From positions 124,001-188,000 of the forward strand of contig NZ_QXJM01000040.1 of the NCBI RefSeq assembly GCF_003570905.1: 64,000 bases of DNA, read 5' to 3'. The DNA comes from Cohnella faecalis (lineage in GTDB: Bacteria; Bacillota; Bacilli; Paenibacillales; Paenibacillaceae). The notes below the pieces were generated by a model, which worked only from the letters and a program-made list of their open reading frames with translations, searched no databases and was not told the origin of the DNA. The translations under genes and the position numbers were made by a program. Below are positions 26,904 to 35,688 of this stretch, one piece after another (position 1 is the first letter of the stretch; every line of letters begins with the position of its first letter).

Positions 26904-28205
26904 ATGAGCGTTATTGCCAAAAAGAAAGCCGTTCAAGCCATGGTTTTGCTTCTGTCCGTCGGGATGATTGCCGGAATGACCGCATGCAGCAAGGCCAATA
27001 ACGAGAACAAGCCTGCCAGTCCTTCCGCTTCCGTCTCGCCTTCGGCAAGCGGTTCTTCGGTGCTGGAGCCTGAACCGGGCGCCGAGTTGACCATCTGGGA
27101 TTCAGAAGGGAACGACGGAGGCCTTTGGCTGAAAAAAGTATTGCCGGGTTTCACCGAGAAGTACGGAGTCAAGGTTACTTACGAGCCGGTCGCCGTCGAT
27201 GACGTGCCGTCCAAGATTGCGACGGAAGGACCCGCCAAGCTTGGCGCCGACGTCTTCAATGCCGTTCACGACGCGCTGGGGGGACTCGTATCCGCCGGTC
27301 TGGTCTATCCGAACGACACGCTCAAAGCCGACGACCTCGTGCTTCCTGCCGTACAAGGCACCGCCTACGGCGGCAAGCAGTACGGATATCCGGTAGCCAT
27401 TGAGACCGCTGGTTTGTATTACAACAAGGATTACGTCAAGGAGCCTCCGAAAACGTTCGACGAAGTAATCTCCTTCGCCAAGGAATTCAACGGCAAGGGC
27501 AAGTACGGCTTCATGATGGAGACGAGCAACTTTTACTTCGTCAATTCGTTGCTGTCCGGTTATGGCGGCTACGTGTTCGGGAAAGACGGAACCGACAAGG
27601 ACGATATCGGACTGAACAACGAAGGCGCCGTTCAAGGAGCCGAATTCTTCCGGTCGCTGAAGAGCATTCTGCCGGTCAACGCCAGCGATCTGAAAGAAGA
27701 TATCAAAAAAGGGCTGTTCATCGAAGGCAAAGTGGCGTATAACATCGACGGTCCTTGGAACCTCCAAGGCTACAAGGATTCGAAAATCAACTTCGGCGTA
27801 GCTCCGCTGCCGCTGCTGCCTAACGGCAAGCCTCCTGTCACCTTCTCGGGCGTAAGGGCGTTCTACGTCAATTCGTACACTCCGTACCCGAAAGCGGCCA
27901 AGCTGCTTGCCAGCTACCTGACTTCGGAAGAAATGCTGATGGACCGGTATCTAACGATCGGTCAAATTCCGCCGTACAAAGAGCTCCTCGCCAAGCCGGA
28001 AGTTAGCGGCGATCCGATTACGGCCGGCTTCGCCGCGCAGATTGAGAATTCGATTGCGATGCCGAGCATTCCGCAGATGGGCGCCATATGGGAGCCTGCC
28101 GCCAGCGCGCTGGAGGAAATCTGGAACAAAGGATCGGATCCGAAGACGCAGTTGGACCGCGCCGTCAAATCGATCAAGGATGCGATCGCCCTGCAGAAAA
28201 AATAA
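26904..28205 (+). CDS. Extracellular sugar-binding lipoprotein (MalE/MdxE-like)
   Basis: 433 residues from ATG 26904 (GAGGGGGA upstream). Signal peptide with lipobox GMTAC gives a lipid-anchored Cys near residue 25, then a Ser/Pro/Ala-rich linker, then a family-1 solute-binding fold (LTIWDSEGNDGGLWLKKVLPGF, GYPVAIETAGLYYNKD, GKVAYNIDGPWN). These features match maltodextrin-binding proteins of Bacillus. It delivers sugar to the two permeases encoded immediately downstream. No ATPase gene follows, so a shared MsmX-like ATPase elsewhere is presumed. Confidence 0.92.
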   Translation: MSVIAKKKAVQAMVLLLSVGMIAGMTACSKANNENKPASPSASVSPSASGSSVLEPEPGAELTIWDSEGNDGGLWLKKVLPGFTEKYGVKVTYEPVAVDDVPSKIATEGPAKLGADVFNAVHDALGGLVSAGLVYPNDTLKADDLVLPAVQGTAYGGKQYGYPVAIETAGLYYNKDYVKEPPKTFDEVISFAKEFNGKGKYGFMMETSNFYFVNSLLSGYGGYVFGKDGTDKDDIGLNNEGAVQGAEFFRSLKSILPVNASDLKEDIKKGLFIEGKVAYNIDGPWNLQGYKDSKINFGVAPLPLLPNGKPPVTFSGVRAFYVNSYTPYPKAAKLLASYLTSEEMLMDRYLTIGQIPPYKELLAKPEVSGDPITAGFAAQIENSIAMPSIPQMGAIWEPAASALEEIWNKGSDPKTQLDRAVKSIKDAIALQKK

Positions 28206-28251
28206 ATTCGGCTGTTCATCCGCTGCTTCGGCATGAAGGAGGCATAGAGAA

Positions 28252-29553
28252 ATGGGGAGGCACTCCGGAAGGGCTGCGGTGTTATCGGCTTTGTTTATGG
28301 GGCTTGGTCAGTTATACAACAGACAGTGGCTCAAAGGCATCCTGCTGGCTCTCATTGAACTCGCTTTTCTAATCTATTTGCTGCCCAGAGCGATTAAGGA
28401 TGCCCAGGGACTGATCACCTTGGGAGACACGCCGCAGCTATTCGTCGACGGCATATTCATTCCGGGGGATCATTCCATCTACATGATGGTGTTCGGCCTC
28501 ATCACCCTTCTTAACGTCGCGATTTTTATCGCCGTGTACGCCGTCGGCATTATGGACGCGCGCAAAGTCGGCCAAGCTCGCGACGAGGGCCATTCCTCCA
28601 ATAGCTTTATGAAATCGCTTTACGTACTGACGGACAAAGGATTTCCTTACTTAATGCTAACCCCGTCCGTCGCGCTCATTCTGTTCATTACGCTGCTGCC
28701 CCTTGTTTTCGGTGTCCTAATCGCGTTCACGAACTATTCCAGCCCCAATCATCTGCCGCCCAGAGCGCTGGTAGATTGGGTAGGCTTCAGCAACTTCGCG
28801 GATCTGTTCCGGCTGCCCTCATTAAGCCGAACGCTGGGCGGAGTCGCGCTCTGGACCTTCGTGTGGGCGATATTGGCTACCGGAGGCTCGTTCTTAATCG
28901 GCATGCTGCTTGCGTTGCTCACTAACGCAAGCGGCATCCGCTTCAAAAAGATATGGCGAGTCATCTTCATTCTTCCGTGGGCGATGCCGCAGTTTATTTC
29001 CGCGCTGATCATGCGCAACATGCTTAATCAGGAATTCGGGCCGATCAACCGCGCCCTCGACCGTCTGGGGATCGATCCGATTCCTTGGCTTACCGATCCG
29101 ACGATGGCCAAAATTTCGTGCATCCTCGTCGATTTCTGGTTCGAGTTCCCCTACTACATGATTTTGATCACCGGAGTATTGGCCAATATTAACAAGGACA
29201 TGTATGAAAGCGCTTCGCTCGAAGGGGCCGGCACGTTCACCCGGTTCCGCGCGATTACGCTGCCCATGGTTTTGCAGGTGACTTTCCCGCTGATCATCAT
29301 GGGCTTCGCCTTCAATTTCAACAATTTCACGTTCATCTACTTGCTGACGGGCGGGGAGCCCCGCAACATCTCGTTCAGCTTCGCCGGCCATACCGATATT
29401 CTCTTATCGTGGCTGTATAAGATCACGCTGGAGCAGAACCAGTTCCATCTGGCCGCGACGGTATCCATTCTGATCTTCCTTGTCATATCGGCCATTTCGG
29501 TTGTGAGCCTGCGTTCTTCGAAATCTTACCAAGAAGAGGATATGATGCGATGA
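28252..29553 (+). CDS. Sugar ABC permease, MalF/MdxF-like
   Basis: 433 residues. The N-terminal 130 residues hold extra membrane helices (starting LSALFMGLGQLYNRQWLKGI), as in the long MdxF/GanP permeases. The C-terminal binding-protein-dependent transport domain has the EAA loop (ESASLEGAGTFTRFRAITLP). AAGGAGG is nine bases before the ATG. It pairs with the next permease, which it overlaps by four bases. Confidence 0.93.
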   Translation: MGRHSGRAAVLSALFMGLGQLYNRQWLKGILLALIELAFLIYLLPRAIKDAQGLITLGDTPQLFVDGIFIPGDHSIYMMVFGLITLLNVAIFIAVYAVGIMDARKVGQARDEGHSSNSFMKSLYVLTDKGFPYLMLTPSVALILFITLLPLVFGVLIAFTNYSSPNHLPPRALVDWVGFSNFADLFRLPSLSRTLGGVALWTFVWAILATGGSFLIGMLLALLTNASGIRFKKIWRVIFILPWAMPQFISALIMRNMLNQEFGPINRALDRLGIDPIPWLTDPTMAKISCILVDFWFEFPYYMILITGVLANINKDMYESASLEGAGTFTRFRAITLPMVLQVTFPLIIMGFAFNFNNFTFIYLLTGGEPRNISFSFAGHTDILLSWLYKITLEQNQFHLAATVSILIFLVISAISVVSLRSSKSYQEEDMMR

Positions 29554-30389
29554 AAAAAAGCGGCTACACTTCAAAAACAACCAGGCTGTTCATTTACCTG
29601 CTGCTTGGCGCCGTTGCCGTCTCGTCGCTCTATCCGATTCTGTGGATCGTCTTGTCCTCCTTATCGCCCGGCAGTACGTTGTACTCGGCCAGCCTGATCC
29701 CGGACAGGGTAACGTTCGTCCATTACAAGACGCTGTTCCTCGATTCACCGTTCACACTGTGGTATTGGAACACGTTGAAAATAGCGCTTATGACCATGAC
29801 GCTCTCCGTCCTGCTCATCGTGCTCGGCGCCTACTCCTTCTCGCAATTCCGCTTCAAGGGCCGGCAGTTTTTTTTGACGACGATGCTTGTGCTGCAGATT
29901 TTTCCGCCATTCATGACGATGATTGCCGTGTTCCTGCTGCTTTATCAAGTGAATCTGCTTGATTCGCATCTCGGGATGGTGCTTGTGTACACCGGCGTAG
30001 CCATTCCTTACGGAACCTGGCTCATGAAAGGGTACATGGACGGAATTCCCCGTTCCGTACCGGAAGCGGCCAAAATCGACGGAGCCAGCCACTTTGTAAT
30101 CTTTGCCCGAATTATGCTGCCGATGACTACTCCCGCTTTGATTTTCATCTCGTTGACCAATTTCACGGCGCCGTGGATGGACTTCATTCTGGCTCGTCTC
30201 GTCCTGCATTCGGCGGACAAAAAGACGCTTGCGCTGGGGCTTTTCGATATGGTCAAGGACAAGGCGGCTTCGGAATTCACGACGTTCGCCGCAGGCTCGG
30301 TCATGGTCGCCATCCCGATCGCCCTCCTCTATTTGTACCTGCAAAAATATATCGTGAACGGCGTAACGGAGGGAGCGTCCAAAGCTTAA
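29550..30389 (+). CDS. Sugar ABC permease, MalG/MdxG-like
   Basis: 279 residues with six hydrophobic helices and the EAA motif (EAAKIDGASHFVIFARIMLP) near residue 175, and a C-terminal YIVNGVTEGASKA typical of MalG proteins (QKY-V-GLT-GAVKG in homologues). Translation is coupled to the preceding permease gene through an ATGA overlap. It is the last gene of the importer operon and is followed by a strong terminator. Confidence 0.93.
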   Translation: MKKSGYTSKTTRLFIYLLLGAVAVSSLYPILWIVLSSLSPGSTLYSASLIPDRVTFVHYKTLFLDSPFTLWYWNTLKIALMTMTLSVLLIVLGAYSFSQFRFKGRQFFLTTMLVLQIFPPFMTMIAVFLLLYQVNLLDSHLGMVLVYTGVAIPYGTWLMKGYMDGIPRSVPEAAKIDGASHFVIFARIMLPMTTPALIFISLTNFTAPWMDFILARLVLHSADKKTLALGLFDMVKDKAASEFTTFAAGSVMVAIPIALLYLYLQKYIVNGVTEGASKA

Positions 30390-30415
30390 GCAAGTGTGAA
30401 TGCGTTCGCGAAAAC

Positions 30416-30460
30416 AAAGCCTGAACTTCTCGGTGACGAGGGGTTCAGGCCTTTTTTTTG
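30416..30460 (+). terminator. Terminator of the sugar ABC operon
   Basis: AAAGCCTGAAC and GTTCAGGCCTTTTTTTT form a stem with an eight-base T-run. Confidence 0.92.
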
Positions 30461-30603
30461 AGGGGATATTGAAGCTCTGTTAGCGCTTTAGCTGGTTGTC
30501 TCGCAAAGGCTGGAATTTAGTGGAAAAATGATGCAACTTTTACATATCCAAAAGCGTCAGCTAATGTAGAACGAAAGTACAAAGGTAAAAGGAGGATAAC
30601 TGA

Positions 30604-31086
30604 ATGTTACGTAAATACAAATGGCTGTTAGCAGCCACATGCACAATCGCATTAGTTGCAGTCGGGCATGACCTTATAGGCGTGAATCCGGCGACGGCCG
30701 CATCAGAAAAAACCGTTCAATCGTCAAATGATTTAAATACAGAAGACTCGATAAACGATCAAGCAAACAAGGAAACTCTTCAAGCCCTCTTAACCGATCA
30801 TGGTTTTCCTCAATCAGCGGCTTCTTCACTGCAAAGCTCAATTCAATCAGCTCCTGCTGTAATCGGGGGTAAAAGCGGAAAAACGACCGTTACGTACAAA
30901 GTTGTTGTTACGCAGTCATCAACGGAGAACAACTCAAAGCCGTACGAAGTAGAATTAACGAAGGACTGGAATATTAACGTGAACGGCAAAGATGTTATAG
31001 GCTATTGGAAATATAAAGTAAATGGCGATAAAGTTACTCTGCTTATTGAAAGGAATAACGATTCCGCCATTAATTTGATTAAGTAA
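30604..31086 (+). CDS. Small secreted protein of unknown function
   Basis: 160 residues with an N-terminal signal peptide (residues 1-33, ending ATAASE). The mature part is Ser/Asn/Lys-rich, with a C-terminal beta-rich section (KTTVTYKVVVTQSS... NVNGKDVIGYWKYKVNGDKVTLLIE). No family was recognised. Codon use is more AT-rich than in the flanking operons, as in the next few genes. AAAGGAGG lies eight bases before the ATG. Strong terminators bound it on both sides. Confidence 0.75.
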   Translation: MLRKYKWLLAATCTIALVAVGHDLIGVNPATAASEKTVQSSNDLNTEDSINDQANKETLQALLTDHGFPQSAASSLQSSIQSAPAVIGGKSGKTTVTYKVVVTQSSTENNSKPYEVELTKDWNINVNGKDVIGYWKYKVNGDKVTLLIERNNDSAINLIK

Positions 31087-31131
31087 AAAACGCACGAAGA
31101 GTCTCTATGATGACTCTCCGTGCGTTTTTAT
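31085..31131. terminator. Bidirectional terminator
   Basis: AAAAAACGCACG-AGAGTC and GACTCT-CGTGCGTTTTT form a long stem with A and T tracts on the two sides. Confidence 0.92.
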
Positions 31132-31135
31132 TCTT

Positions 31136-31270
31136 TTATCGTTTTCCGCCAGCTTTGGTTATTCCATTGCCATCCGGATTTAGCGAGTGGATACTATATC
31201 CATACAATTCTCCGGTTTGAGCGTCGTAGTATCTTTCCAACAGCGCATTCTCGACAAAACCGCGCTTGTG
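31136..31270 (-). pseudogene. Possible remnant of a minus-strand gene 3' end
   Basis: Read on the minus strand this ends ...ERYYDAQTGELYGYSIHSLN...GGKR-stop, directly at the bidirectional terminator. RYYDAQTGE resembles the RYYD-x-x-TG of RHS/YD-repeat proteins. The segment overlaps the poorly conserved first 25-30 codons of the sigma-factor frame on the plus strand. It could be chance; the reading rests on one short motif and the terminator position. Confidence 0.3.
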
Positions 31271-31729
31271 CTGATAACCATTCATGACCATACACTTGCT
31301 GAAGACATCATTCAGGATGCTTTTATCAAAGCAATAACGAATGGCCCGAAAATTCGGCCTGACTCGAATATTCCGGCTTGGGTCAAACAAGTAACTCGCA
31401 ATACGGCCTTGGATCGAATACGAAAGTTAAAGCGAGATCGTCAGGCTTTAACAGAAGTATTCTTAAATATAGGTGCAGCTCTTGATGATACGAGTACAGC
31501 ATCTAAAGTGGAGATTAAGTGGAGGGACGAGCTTTTGCACAAGGTTATGGCCGAATTGAATCCGGACTCCCGCGCCTTGTTGCTGATGTTCTATATAGAA
31601 GGAAAATCGTATAGGGAAATTTGTCAGGAGCTGCACATTAGCGAATCGGTCCTCACCCAACGCTTGGCTAGAGCGCGAAAAAAATTGCTTCATCGGTTTT
31701 TAAGAAAATGGGGGGATCATGATGAATGA
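31187..31729 (+). CDS. ECF-like RNA polymerase sigma factor
   Basis: Up to 180 residues from GTG 31187. Region 2 is recognisable from HTLAEDIIQDAFIKAI through WVKQVTRNTALDRIRKLKRDR. Region 4 (LNPDSRALLLMFYIEGKSYREICQELHISESVLTQRLARARKKL) is complete. The first 30 residues do not look like region 2.1 and no good ribosome site is seen, so the true start is uncertain and the gene may be truncated at its 5' end. The anti-sigma gene overlaps its stop codon. It probably directs an extracytoplasmic stress response. Confidence 0.8.
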   Translation: MDTISIQFSGLSVVVSFQQRILDKTALVLITIHDHTLAEDIIQDAFIKAITNGPKIRPDSNIPAWVKQVTRNTALDRIRKLKRDRQALTEVFLNIGAALDDTSTASKVEIKWRDELLHKVMAELNPDSRALLLMFYIEGKSYREICQELHISESVLTQRLARARKKLLHRFLRKWGDHDE

Positions 31730-32483
31730 ACTTGAAGAAGATCGTCTCATTCAGCAAGCTATGCAAACCGTTCATGCTGACGTTGAAATACCCGATCCGA
31801 CAAAATCCTGGAATAACGTTCAAAATAAGATTCAACGACTTCACCAAGCGAAAAAGCGGAGAAAACGTCTAAAAATCGTTGTTGGCGTCGTAGCGCTCAC
31901 CTGCCTAATAGAAATTTCGATTCAGGCTTCTATTTTGAAATCCTATGCGAATGTCTCCACTCTTTTTCGGGAAGTGAAGCAAAATGTTATTGAAATTTTC
32001 TTCGAGCCCTCGCCAAAACAAGATACGTCCGCTGCGAAAACCAGTCCTCCACCATCGGCAGAAATAGATGTTCCGGCCGTACCTGAAGAAGTGCCCCTCA
32101 GCGATGCCTTAGAAAAGCTTGCATTCGATCTTTTGTTACCTAGCTATCTGCCACAAGGTTTTGAGTTGGGAGCAGTCCGTATTTTCAGGGAAGCCGATGG
32201 ATTATACAAAAATGTTTACTTAGAATACGAAACAGCTTCCGGAGAAATATTTAAGCTGAGCGAGCGTATAGTCGAGCCAAAAACAGCCAGCATAAAGTCT
32301 GACATTGCTTCGGAGGCAGGCGCTATAAATAACTACATAGTGAATGGAAATGAAGCCGTTCTAGTCGTCATGCCGGATAATTTCGTAGACATGGAGTGGC
32401 TGACCAAGAGTCATATTAAAATTTCTATTTCCGGCAAACTGGCAGAAGAGGAAATTGTGCTATTTGCTCGCTCTCTAAAATAA
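31719..32483 (+). CDS. Anti-sigma factor-like membrane protein with DUF4367 domain
   Basis: 254 residues, overlapping the sigma gene by about ten bases. Residues 1-50 are charged and cytosolic (sigma-binding side). A membrane helix lies near 55-75, followed by a Pro/Ser linker and an extracellular domain (about 130-254) with LLPSYLPQGFELGAVRIF, the DUF4367 start. This layout, one transmembrane helix between a short inner and a larger outer domain, is usual for anti-sigma factors of Bacillales. Terminated by a strong hairpin. Confidence 0.82.
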   Translation: MMNELEEDRLIQQAMQTVHADVEIPDPTKSWNNVQNKIQRLHQAKKRRKRLKIVVGVVALTCLIEISIQASILKSYANVSTLFREVKQNVIEIFFEPSPKQDTSAAKTSPPPSAEIDVPAVPEEVPLSDALEKLAFDLLLPSYLPQGFELGAVRIFREADGLYKNVYLEYETASGEIFKLSERIVEPKTASIKSDIASEAGAINNYIVNGNEAVLVVMPDNFVDMEWLTKSHIKISISGKLAEEEIVLFARSLK

Positions 32484-32522
32484 TAAAGCGAACGGAGCCT
32501 TGACCGCCGTTCGCTTTATTAT
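32482..32522. terminator. Bidirectional terminator
   Basis: AATAAAGCGAACGG and CCGTTCGCTTTATT form a 14-bp stem between convergent genes. Confidence 0.92.
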
Positions 32523-32523
32523 T

Positions 32524-33012
32524 TTAGGGAATTAAATAGGATGAGGAATAACGATAACCCGATTCGGTCGTAGCGCCCTTGCGAATCCAATGGTATGACT
32601 TTGTTCGATAATAATAGCCTGAAGAAACCAAAATATGACTGATTGAAGAATAGACATACGCTGAATTGCTCTCCGCTTGGTTCGCCGCGTAATACGCATC
32701 GACCCATACTGTGCCTGTCCAGCGCTGCAAGGTAAGCTGCACGCTTATTTCATCTGCCTTAACGGTACCATAAGTTTCACCCCATATATTTACTTTCCCA
32801 TTTCCTTCATACGTTAAATAGCCTTGCCCCTTTTCTAAGTACGTATAATTCGGGTCAAAAACTGTAAACGGTGTAAAAAGGAACTGCGGAGCAGACGTCA
32901 ATGCTTGCGAATGATTGATTGCATTTTCTTCGGCAAGCACTTGGACGGGGATAGCAAAAGCAATTACACCCAGGAATAAAACCAATCCTCGCACTGAATT
33001 CATTTTTTTCAA
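32524..33012 (-). CDS. Secreted DUF6147-like protein
   Basis: 162 residues from TTG 33012, chosen because AGGAGG lies seven bases upstream (33020-33025); the longer frame to 33039 has no such site. Signal peptide at residues 1-27 (ends QVLAEE). The mature protein is Tyr/Ser/Thr-rich with a beta-sheet pattern and GYYYRTKSYHWI... ESGYRYSSSYLIP at the end, the arrangement of DUF6147 and related small exported proteins. Function unknown. AT-rich like its neighbours. Confidence 0.65.
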   Translation of the reverse strand: MKKMNSVRGLVLFLGVIAFAIPVQVLAEENAINHSQALTSAPQFLFTPFTVFDPNYTYLEKGQGYLTYEGNGKVNIWGETYGTVKADEISVQLTLQRWTGTVWVDAYYAANQAESNSAYVYSSISHILVSSGYYYRTKSYHWIRKGATTESGYRYSSSYLIP

Positions 33013-33246
33013 TAGACTTCCTCCTTCAATGTTTTCCACTCTATTAACGACGTTCCCCCCGAATACCTAACGCTGCAAATAAATAATCCCGCACCACGAT
33101 CACAATCCGGGGCACCGACAACAAAGCTCCATGATTTCTTGTTATTATCTGCTTCAATTCTCAGCCGTTTCTTGATATCGCGGCATTACGATGGAGCTGT
33201 AACCATACGAGCATGGAGCGAAACATAAGCGAAGAGGGGAATAGCC

Positions 33247-33789
33247 ATGACGAAAAAAACAAATTGGTGGGGTATTTCTTCCATAGTCGGAGGAACGGTC
33301 TGGATCGTATCTTGGATCGTCATTGCGCTGAGGCCCGAAGCGGAAAGCGGGGGATATCGCGAAGTGGATGATGTCCACATCTGGATCATGACGGGAATGG
33401 CTTTCATTCTGGTCGGCTGCTTGGGTATGCATTGGTTCGGGAGGCGGTCAAAATCGCTTGCGGAACATCTGCTAGGCGTTCCGCTCCTAGCGGGCGCTTC
33501 CCTTATGGCGATTGGACGATGGATGCAGCATCAGGGCTGGGACCCTCAACCCACCGTAGCCATCGGTTGGATTCTGCTCTTCTTAGGCTTGTTCTCGTAC
33601 GGAGTCAACGAGATTGTCAAGCGGACGGCACCGCTATCTATCGGAGCCGCCTACCTGATAACCGCGTGTTCCTTGATCGTAATGAACGACCAGGATTGGA
33701 GAGCATGGCTGGCCGTTCCGTTCGGCGCGGCGTGGCTATTGCTTGGAACCGTTGCTCTTCGTACCTCCCGCAGCGACAACTTTGATTAG
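33247..33789 (+). CDS. Membrane protein of unknown function
   Basis: 180 residues with six hydrophobic segments (near residues 8-28, 45-63, 75-90, 103-120, 130-145 and 155-172). No family could be recognised. AGAGGGG precedes the ATG. The C-terminus overlaps the end of the convergent SDR gene by four bases. Base composition returns here to that of the GC-richer flanks. Confidence 0.7.
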   Translation: MTKKTNWWGISSIVGGTVWIVSWIVIALRPEAESGGYREVDDVHIWIMTGMAFILVGCLGMHWFGRRSKSLAEHLLGVPLLAGASLMAIGRWMQHQGWDPQPTVAIGWILLFLGLFSYGVNEIVKRTAPLSIGAAYLITACSLIVMNDQDWRAWLAVPFGAAWLLLGTVALRTSRSDNFD

Positions 33790-34442
33790 GACTCGGTGTA
33801 TTCGTATTCGATCAAATTGCGCTCCGTGTACAGCTCCCAATACTTATCGGCCATGCGATCCGGGTCGAAATACGTACCGGGAGACACGAAGCCGCTGATC
33901 GTGACAGTGCCGACATAGACGTTGCTCGGCTTAAGCTCTTGCGCCAGTGAGTACGTCAACGAGCGAACGCCGGCTTTGCCGATGGAGAGCGAAGCATAAT
34001 CGGGGTGAGGATGCAAGGCAAAGCCTCCGCCCGTAATGAGGACGGCTCCCTCCTTCCGCCCGACGAAGCGCGGCACGACTTCTTTGACGCTCGTCAGCGC
34101 GCCGACGACGTTCACCTTGAAGTCCTCGATCAATTGCCGTTCGTCCAGCGCCGTTGCCGCGGCTTTGGAAATGGCTGCAGCGTTATACAGCAGCACGTCC
34201 GGCTCGCCCAGCTGCTCCCGAATGGATCGGAACGCATCGGAGAGCGACTCCGGCCGCGATGCGTCGGCCGTCACGAAGTAAGTCTCGATCTCTTGCTCGC
34301 GCAGCTCGGTTGCCAATGCGTCCAGCGAAATCGCGTTTCTCGCGACAAGCGCGACGCGGAATCCGTTCGATCCGAATTTGCGCGCGACCGCCGCGCTGAC
34401 ACCGGGACCTGCTCCTACGACGGCAATAATGGGTTTGCTCAT
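33786..34442 (-). CDS. Short-chain dehydrogenase/reductase, atypical active site
   Basis: 218 residues with the cofactor motif VVGAGPGVSAAVARKFG and YNAAAIS in place of NNAG. Where the YxxxK pair should be, the sequence reads YASLSIGKAG: Tyr and Lys are seven residues apart and Leu is at the canonical Tyr position. This subtype is known among SDRs, but its chemistry is unclear. Its gene is last in the long minus-strand operon starting at 42667, 28 bases after the M20 gene, with AAAGGAGAG upstream. Confidence 0.85.
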   Translation of the reverse strand: MSKPIIAVVGAGPGVSAAVARKFGSNGFRVALVARNAISLDALATELREQEIETYFVTADASRPESLSDAFRSIREQLGEPDVLLYNAAAISKAAATALDERQLIEDFKVNVVGALTSVKEVVPRFVGRKEGAVLITGGGFALHPHPDYASLSIGKAGVRSLTYSLAQELKPSNVYVGTVTISGFVSPGTYFDPDRMADKYWELYTERNLIEYEYTES

Positions 34443-34469
34443 GGGATTCTCTCCTTTGTTTTTATCGGT

Positions 34470-35654
34470 TTATGACGAATGTTCCGCCGCCGCTAAGGAC
34501 AGGAACACTTTGCCTGCGGCCAGCAATGCCCGTTCGTCGATATCGAACTTCGGATGATGATGCGGATAATGCGTTAGCTCCTCGTCGTTGCGTGCGCCTA
34601 CATGCAAATAAGCGCCTGGCTTAGCTTCCAGGTAATAGGCGAAATCCTCCGCGCCCATGACCTGCGGCAAGTCGATCCATGCCTCCGAGCCGAACAGCTC
34701 GCCGACAAGCGCTCGCACTCGCCCGGCTTCCGAGCTCGGATTCACGAGCGGAGGATAGCCGTTCAAATAGTCGATCTCGAAGTCCGCATGCGCCGATTCG
34801 CAGACGCCTCTGACGAGAAGACGGATCTCATCCTCGATTTGTCTGCGAACTTGCCGATCGAACGTGCGTACGGTGCCTTCGAGCTTTGCTTTGCCCGCGA
34901 TGACGTTAAACGCCGTGCCCGCGTGGAACACGCCGACGGTGACGACCGCGGGCTGCAGCGGATTGACCCGGCGGCTGACGATCTGCTGCAGGCTGCCGAC
35001 GAGCTGGCTTCCGACGACCAAGGCATCGACGGAATTATGCGGCCGAGCCCCGTGTCCGCCTTTGCCGACGATCGTAATCGTGAACGCGTCGACGGCGGCC
35101 ATGGCCGGACCTTCCCGGAGCCCGACGCGCCCGTAAGGAATTTCCGAGGAGACGTGCAGGCCGTACACCGCGTCGACGCCGTCCAGGCAGCCGTCTTCGA
35201 TCATCGCCTTGGCTCCTCCCGGCGGCTTCTCCTCCGCATGCTGGAACAAGAATACGATCTTGCCTCCGAGCTCGTCCCGATGCCGGCTCAGAACGCCGGC
35301 GACGCCGAGCAGCGCCGCCGTATGAGCGTCGTGTCCGCACGCGTGCATGACGCCGGGCACCGTCGACTTGTACGGCACCTCCTTCTCGTCCTGAATCGGC
35401 AGCGCGTCGAAGTCGGCGCGGAACGCGAGCGTACGCCCGGGCTTGCCGCCTTGGAGAAAGCCGAGGACGCCGTTGCCGCCTACGTTCGTTCTCACTTCGA
35501 GACCGTAATCGCGCAAGCGCTCGGCAATGTAGGCAGCCGTGCAATGCTCCTCGAAGCTGAGCTCCGGATGCCGGTGCAAATATCTTCTAACTTCGATGAT
35601 CTCCCGTTCGTCAGTTTCGAGCGCACGGATCCATCTCCTCAGCGTGGTCGTCAT
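34470..35654 (-). CDS. M20 family amidohydrolase / N-acyl amino acid deacylase
   Basis: 394 residues. Metal ligands and motifs of the M20D group: RADFDALPIQ, HACGHDAHTAALLG, FQHAEEKPPGGAKAMIEDG, VMGAEDFAYYLEAKPGAY and HHHPKFDIDE. Relatives include hippurate hydrolase and the YxeP/YtnL enzymes that remove N-acetyl groups from S-substituted cysteines. It lies in one operon with an oligopeptide-type ABC importer and an FMN monooxygenase, which favours the latter role, but the substrate is inferred. AAGGAGG precedes the ATG. Confidence 0.92.
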   Translation of the reverse strand: MTTTLRRWIRALETDEREIIEVRRYLHRHPELSFEEHCTAAYIAERLRDYGLEVRTNVGGNGVLGFLQGGKPGRTLAFRADFDALPIQDEKEVPYKSTVPGVMHACGHDAHTAALLGVAGVLSRHRDELGGKIVFLFQHAEEKPPGGAKAMIEDGCLDGVDAVYGLHVSSEIPYGRVGLREGPAMAAVDAFTITIVGKGGHGARPHNSVDALVVGSQLVGSLQQIVSRRVNPLQPAVVTVGVFHAGTAFNVIAGKAKLEGTVRTFDRQVRRQIEDEIRLLVRGVCESAHADFEIDYLNGYPPLVNPSSEAGRVRALVGELFGSEAWIDLPQVMGAEDFAYYLEAKPGAYLHVGARNDEELTHYPHHHPKFDIDERALLAAGKVFLSLAAAEHSS

Positions 35655-35688
35655 CCGTTCGCCTCCTTCTATCTGCTAATTGCTCGTA

